From Oceanicella sp. SM1341 (lineage in GTDB: Bacteria > Pseudomonadota > Alphaproteobacteria > Rhodobacterales > Rhodobacteraceae), in contig NZ_QRGC01000028.1 in assembly GCF_003448965.1 (NCBI RefSeq), positions 24,724 through 88,723 on the forward strand: a stretch of DNA of 64,000 nt, written 5' to 3'. The notes below the pieces were generated by a model that saw only the letters and a program-made list of their open reading frames with translations, ran no database searches and was not told the DNA's origin. Below, in pieces: positions 61,520-64,000 of this stretch. The position numbers were made by a program, and so were the translations under genes. Within the stretch, counting starts at the first letter, position 1; each line of letters begins with the position of its first letter.

Positions 61520-63735
61520 GCCAGGACCGCCGCCCTCCCGCGCCTGCCCGTCCCTCCCGCGCCCCGGAGCGGCCGGAAGGGGCCCCGGCGCGGCCGGCCG
61601 GCTTTCCCGAGCGGCCCGCCTGTTTCCCCGAGCGCGGCGAGGCGGCGCGCGGCCCGGCCCCGCTTGCCGGAAAGGCTCCGGGCAAGGGGGCCGACACGCC
61701 GGCCCGCCCGGTCCCGGCCGCGGGCCCGGCGGGATTTGCCGAGGCCCCGGCGCGGTTCCGCCCGGCGCAGGCGCTGCTGCCGCCGGGTCTGCCGGCGGGT
61801 CTCTCGGCTCCGGTTCCCGGGGAGGAGGCAGGGCCGGGGCCGGCGTTCGGGCCGGACCCCGAGCTCGGGATCGGGCTCGGGCTCGGGCTCGGCCTCGGCC
61901 TCGCCCCGGAGGGGCGGCTCGCTGCGGAGCAGCGAAAAAGCCTCCCGGAGGGGCGGCTCGCTGCGGAGCAGCTGAAAGGACTCCCGGAGGGGCAGCCCGC
62001 TGCGGAGCAGCGAAAAAACCTCCCGGAGGGGCAGCTTGCTCCGCAGGAGCACGAAAACATTCCGCAGGCGCAGGAAAACCTCCCGCAGGAGCAGGACGGC
62101 CCCCTGGTAGCGCCGCCCGCCCCGCGGGAGGCGGAAAGCCCTCCGTCGGCGCGGTCTGCTCCGGCCGTGCCGGAAGGCGGCCCGGCGGCACGCCCCGCCC
62201 CGCGGTCTTCGGACGGCACGCCCGGAGGCCGGGCCGCGTCGTCGGCGCCGGAGACCCCTGCGCGGGCCCGGCCTGCCCCGGAGGGGCGCGCGCCCGGCGA
62301 GGACGCGCCCGCCCCGCAGCCCCGGAACCCGCTTGCGGACATCCGGCCCGAGGCCGCCGTGCTGCGGAGGGGTGCCGCGGAACGGGCCGGGGGCCCGGTT
62401 CCGGAGCCCGCCCCGGAGCCCCTCCTCGCGCAGGTACTTCCCCTGCCGCCGGCTCCCGGCGTGCTGGGCGGGTTTGCCGGGGTCACGCCGGGGCTGCTGA
62501 GCGGCCGGCGGGTGCTGATCATCGTGGAGAACCTGCCGGTGCCCTTCGACCGGCGGGTCTGGCTGGAGGCGCGCACCCTGCAGGCGGCGGGGGCGGTGGT
62601 CTCGGTGATCTGCCCGCTCGGGCCCGGGGCGCAGGCGCGCTACGAATGCCTCGAGGGCATCCACGTGCACCGCCACCCGCTCACCCAGGCGCGGGGGCCG
62701 GCGGGCTATGCGCGCGAATATGCCGAGGCGCTGTTCTGGCAGTGGCGGCTGGCCTGGCGGGTGTTCCGCACCGAGGGGTTCGACACGCTGCAGGGCTGCA
62801 ACCCGCCGGACCTGATCTGCCTCGTCGCCCTGCCCTTCCGGCTGCTGGGGCGGGCCTATGTGTTCGACCATCACGACCTGTCGCCGGAGCTGTTCGACGC
62901 GAAATTCCCCGCGCCCCGGGGCCGGCTGGCGCGCTGGCTGCACCGGCTGGCGCGCCGGGGGCTGAGCCTCGCGGAGCGGCTGAGCTTCGCCTCCGCCGAC
63001 ATGGTGATCTCGACCAACGAGAGCTACCGGCGCATCGCGCGCACCCGCGGCCGCAAGGGCCCGGGCCAGGTAGTGGTGGTGCGCTCGGGCCCCGATCTCG
63101 CCCGGGTGCGCCCGATGCCGCCCGACCCGCGCTGGAAGGCGGGCCGGCGCCACCTCGTGGGCTATGTCGGGGTGATGGGCGCGCAGGAGGGGCTCGACCT
63201 GCTGCTGGAGGCGGCGCGCCACCTGGTGTTCGACCGGGGCCGGCGCGACGTGCAGTTCTGCCTCGCCGGTGACGGGCCGGAGCGCCCGGCGCTCGAGGCG
63301 CTGGCGCGCGAGCTGGGCCTCTCGGGCCATGTGACCTTCCCCGGCCGGCTGCCGGATGCGGATCTCTTCGAGATGCTCTCCACCGCCGATCTGTGCGTGA
63401 ACCCCGACCGGGTGACGCCGATGAACGATCTCTCGACCATGAACAAGATCCTCGAGTACATGGCCCTGTCGCGGCCCATCGTGCAGTTCGAGGTGACCGA
63501 GGGGCGGGTGAGCGCCGGCGATGCCGCGCTCTACGCCCGGCCCGACGACGCGCGCGATTTCGCCACCTGCATGCTCACCCTGCTGCGCGACCCGGCCCTG
63601 CGCGCGCGCATGGGCGCCATCGGCCGCCGCCGGGTGGAGACGCGTTTCGCCTGGGAGCACGAGGCGGGCCGGCTGGTCGAGGCCTATCGCCGCCTCGCCC
63701 CGCGCGGGTTCCGGCGCGGCTCCGGCGGGGGCTGA
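61516..63735 (+). CDS. GT4-type glycosyltransferase with a repeat-rich N-terminal extension
   Basis: A 739-residue protein. Residues 1-320 are low complexity: Pro/Ala/Arg-rich, then a LGIGLGLGLGLGL run, then four 13-residue repeats (LPEGRLAAEQRKS type) at about 131-182. The GT-B domain starts near 330 with VLIIVENLPVPFDRRVWLE; FDHHDLSPELFDAKF and MNKILEYMALSRPIVQFE are typical. It would add a sugar from the AlgD-like product. The extension may tether it or form a flexible arm; such extensions are not usual for this family. Confidence 0.8.
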   Translation: MSQDRRPPAPARPSRAPERPEGAPARPAGFPERPACFPERGEAARGPAPLAGKAPGKGADTPARPVPAAGPAGFAEAPARFRPAQALLPPGLPAGLSAPVPGEEAGPGPAFGPDPELGIGLGLGLGLGLAPEGRLAAEQRKSLPEGRLAAEQLKGLPEGQPAAEQRKNLPEGQLAPQEHENIPQAQENLPQEQDGPLVAPPAPREAESPPSARSAPAVPEGGPAARPAPRSSDGTPGGRAASSAPETPARARPAPEGRAPGEDAPAPQPRNPLADIRPEAAVLRRGAAERAGGPVPEPAPEPLLAQVLPLPPAPGVLGGFAGVTPGLLSGRRVLIIVENLPVPFDRRVWLEARTLQAAGAVVSVICPLGPGAQARYECLEGIHVHRHPLTQARGPAGYAREYAEALFWQWRLAWRVFRTEGFDTLQGCNPPDLICLVALPFRLLGRAYVFDHHDLSPELFDAKFPAPRGRLARWLHRLARRGLSLAERLSFASADMVISTNESYRRIARTRGRKGPGQVVVVRSGPDLARVRPMPPDPRWKAGRRHLVGYVGVMGAQEGLDLLLEAARHLVFDRGRRDVQFCLAGDGPERPALEALARELGLSGHVTFPGRLPDADLFEMLSTADLCVNPDRVTPMNDLSTMNKILEYMALSRPIVQFEVTEGRVSAGDAALYARPDDARDFATCMLTLLRDPALRARMGAIGRRRVETRFAWEHEAGRLVEAYRRLAPRGFRRGSGGG
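61906..62061 (+). repeat. Four 39-bp tandem repeats inside the GT4 gene
   Basis: Units begin at 61906, 61945, 61984 and 62023, each near CCGGAGGGGC; a degenerate half unit begins at 62062. They keep the reading frame (13 codons each) and encode the LPEG-RLAAEQRK repeat. Just before them, GGGCTC/GGCCTC six-base repeats (61870-61905) encode Gly-Leu. Confidence 0.9.
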
Positions 63736-63737
63736 CC

Positions 63738-64000
63738 ATGGCCCGCCGCAGCCCGGACGCCTCCGCCGACCCGCCCCGCGCCCGCCGCGCGAAACCGGGC
63801 CCCCCGGCGGCCTCGCCCCTCCTCCCGGCGCCGGAGCCCGTGTCCGCCGCGAAACCCGCGCCGCGCCGCCGCGCCGGCGGGCCTGCTCCCGCCCCCGAAA
63901 CGCCCGCCCCCGAAAAGCCCTTCGCCGAGGCGGCTCTCCCCGAGGCGGCCCTTCCCGACGCGGCCCTTCCCGGCACGCCGGCTCCCGCCGCCGGCCCGCG
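63738..64000 (+). CDS. 5' end of a low-complexity gene, cut by the window end
   Basis: An ATG 2 bp after the GT4 stop opens a frame to the window end. The 87 codons visible are Ala/Pro/Arg rich, with an EAALPEAALPDAALP repeat encoded by 15-base units near 63928-63975. Its composition resembles the N-terminal extension of the preceding glycosyltransferase, so a related EPS gene with a disordered N-terminus is likely. Function cannot be told. Confidence 0.55.
   Translation, partial: MARRSPDASADPPRARRAKPGPPAASPLLPAPEPVSAAKPAPRRRAGGPAPAPETPAPEKPFAEAALPEAALPDAALPGTPAPAAGP

Noticed and set aside
61906..62061. CRISPR array
   Set aside because: The repeats are directly tandem without spacers, are in frame within a glycosyltransferase gene, and there are no cas genes.
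1..64000. tRNA, rRNA or riboswitch
   Set aside because: I looked for tRNA-like cloverleaf ends and rRNA blocks in the intergenic gaps and saw none; a covariance-model scan would be needed to be sure.

Overview
The window is very GC-rich DNA with almost every third codon position G or C, tightly overlapping ATGA gene junctions, and gene families and gene order typical of Alphaproteobacteria, most likely Rhodobacterales (the Roseobacter/Rhodobacter group). It combines a flagellar and chemotaxis supercluster (1-33190), an exopolysaccharide (EPS) cluster (about 33459-55693) and a plasmid-type replication and partition module (56042-60130), followed by more polysaccharide genes (60248-64000). A RepA (RPA-family) initiator divergent from parAB, with an iteron array between them, says the window lies on an extrachromosomal replicon (plasmid or chromid). 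Flagellar and biofilm replicons of this kind are known in the Roseobacter group, for example in Marinovum algicola.

Flagellum (1-33190). Rightward fliK-flgD. Leftward fliL paralog, flgH, flgA, flgG, flgF, a large periplasmic protein, and motA (written right to left in transcription order: motA, large protein, flgF, flgG, flgA, flgH, fliL2). Further leftward motE-like, a coiled-coil DUF6468/PflI-like protein and fliL. Divergent from these, fliF-fliH-fliN-fliP-fliG runs rightward. A long leftward operon starts with fliM and continues through a STAS protein, cheY, cheA, cheW, an MCP, cheR, cheD, cheB and a second cheY. Divergent from fliM are motB and then flgE-flgK-flgL-flgI. Not seen in the window are flagellin, flgB/C, fliE, fliI, fliQ/R and flhA/B; they probably lie to the left, where a leftward gene starts at position 24. 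Five flagellar promoter regions carry 15-bp sites resembling the CtrA box TTAA-N7-TTAA.

EPS region (33459-55693 and 60248-64000). This is a Wzx/Wzy-type pathway: a sulfotransferase (with a frame-shifted 3' continuation), a Wzx flippase, a GT2 glycosyltransferase, a DUF707 protein, two Wzy/ligase-like membrane proteins, a GH16 endoglycanase, three GT4-type transferases, an ExoY-type priming transferase, Wza, the tyrosine kinase Wzc, a GH39-like hydrolase, a UDP-galactopyranose-mutase-like flavoprotein, a pyruvyl transferase and an AlgD-like sugar dehydrogenase. Together they predict an acidic, decorated, secreted polysaccharide.

Replicon (56042-60130). repA reads left and parA-parB reads right. 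Between them are 22-bp iterons, three TAACAC repeats one helical turn apart, and a DnaA box.

Repeats. Four copies of an undescribed roughly 197-bp intergenic repeat lie at 48728-56019, each with a core of exactly 132 bp bounded by 17-bp inverted repeats, all at gene 3' ends. No tRNA, rRNA, CRISPR or transposase was seen. Co-location of flagellum, chemotaxis, EPS and replication functions suggests a mobile 'swim-or-stick' replicon.
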